IMG/VR virus record: IMGVR_UViG_3300031857_001062
Span: 1-28,119 of that record
Length of the DNA stretch: 28,119 bases
Source of the DNA: a virus
Strand: one strand, 5' to 3'
Of this stretch, positions 27,995 to 28,119 are shown one piece after another. The position numbers and the translations under genes were made by a program. Position 1 is the stretch's first letter; each line of letters starts with the position of its first letter. The notes beneath the pieces are model-generated. The model saw only the letters and a program-made list of their open reading frames with translations. It did not search any database and had not been told where the DNA came from.

Positions 27995-28070
27995 TGGTGC
28001 TGGCAGAAGGAATCGAACCCTCGACCTGATGCTTACAAGGCAACTGCTCTACCGTCTGAGCTATACCAGC
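27995..28070 (-). tRNA. tRNA-Thr(UGU)
   Basis: 76 bases in normal order. Acceptor GCTGGTA with TGCCAGC, D arm GCTC/GAGC with GG in the loop, anticodon loop CTTGTAA (UGU), T loop TTCGATT, A73 and encoded CCA. It reads the same codons as the permuted tRNA in unit 4 and has an identical anticodon loop but a different acceptor stem. Confidence 0.96.
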
Positions 28071-28119
28071 GAAACTGATGTGGGCTAACCGTGGACCCAC
28101 GCGAGCTTATTACGTAGCC
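28071..28119. other. Window edge upstream of the tRNA cluster, no gene seen
   Basis: 49 bases with one 5-bp inverted repeat (GTGGG 28080-28084 with CCCAC 28096-28100) and no complete promoter, tRNA or frame. It may be the tail of another RNA gene cut by the window edge. Confidence 0.4.

Noticed and set aside
28080-28100. Additional tRNA or array unit at the right edge
   Set aside because: A 5-bp inverted repeat is present, but no anticodon or T arm and no CMGCAA motif or linker can be seen in the remaining bases.

Overview
The window is a densely packed, AT-rich segment of a T4-like tailed phage (myovirus) genome. Supporting signs are many small overlapping genes (ATGA and TAATG junctions), a T4 gp61-type primase, a T4 RNase H-type 5' exonuclease, PhoH, a phage RecB-like nuclease, several intronless homing endonucleases, phage tRNAs and a T4-late-type TATAAATA box. 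The host is probably Gram-negative: there are signal-peptide proteins for peptidoglycan remodelling and a sedoheptulose-7-phosphate-derived heptose pathway. An alphaproteobacterial host is a guess.

Layout. 1-1874 (+): end of a virion or tail gene block, a HExxH metallopeptidase and a coiled-coil membrane protein. A near-consensus sigma70 promoter (1876-1903) then opens a block with the primase and about twenty tiny accessory genes (1938-7056). 7049-12202: two paralogous HNH homing endonucleases, each directly upstream of a nucleotide-metabolism gene, flavin-dependent thymidylate synthase (thyX) and monomeric B12-dependent ribonucleotide reductase (nrdJ). A truncated second thyX lies at 5843. 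12199-14531: small zinc-ribbon proteins, a GIY-YIG-like nuclease, three nested microgenes (one encoding an extremely basic 32-residue peptide), a YkuK-type RNase H-fold protein and a tRNA with anticodon CAU. 14551-16278: RlpA-like and M15-like secreted cell-wall proteins, a strong terminator, a ClpP-like serine protease and a small membrane protein. 16293-18058: methyltransferase-like protein, glutaredoxin and an S-adenosylmethionine-decarboxylase-family protein. 18055-21526: a five-gene heptose cassette (HxGH nucleotidyltransferase, GmhB, glycosyltransferase, GHMP heptose kinase, GmhA). 21522-25476: tandem promoter motifs, then rnh, phoH, a phosphoribosyltransferase and a RecB-like exonuclease.

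25460-28119 is on the minus strand and holds the most striking content. Read in its transcription direction it has tRNA-Thr(UGU), a 34-residue membrane peptide gene, tRNA-Gly(UCC), a tandem array of five structured RNA units, a Ro60/TROVE-like DUF2828 protein with a von Willebrand A domain, a terminator, and a dCMP-deaminase-like gene. Each array unit has a 7-8 bp closing stem, a CMGCAAHYAWY motif starting exactly 10 nt after the unit's first base, and its own internal module. Units are joined by a 9-nt GTTRRTTTT linker. In unit 4 the internal module is a circularly permuted tRNA-Thr(UGU), with the 3' half before the 5' half. Unit 3 carries an apparent stripped-down acceptor-stem plus D-arm mimic. 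I interpret the array as a phage Ro/Y-RNA-like system: a Ro-like ring protein and a set of scaffold RNAs, some with tRNA-mimic heads. The repeats, the stems and the permuted order are directly visible; the function is inferred.
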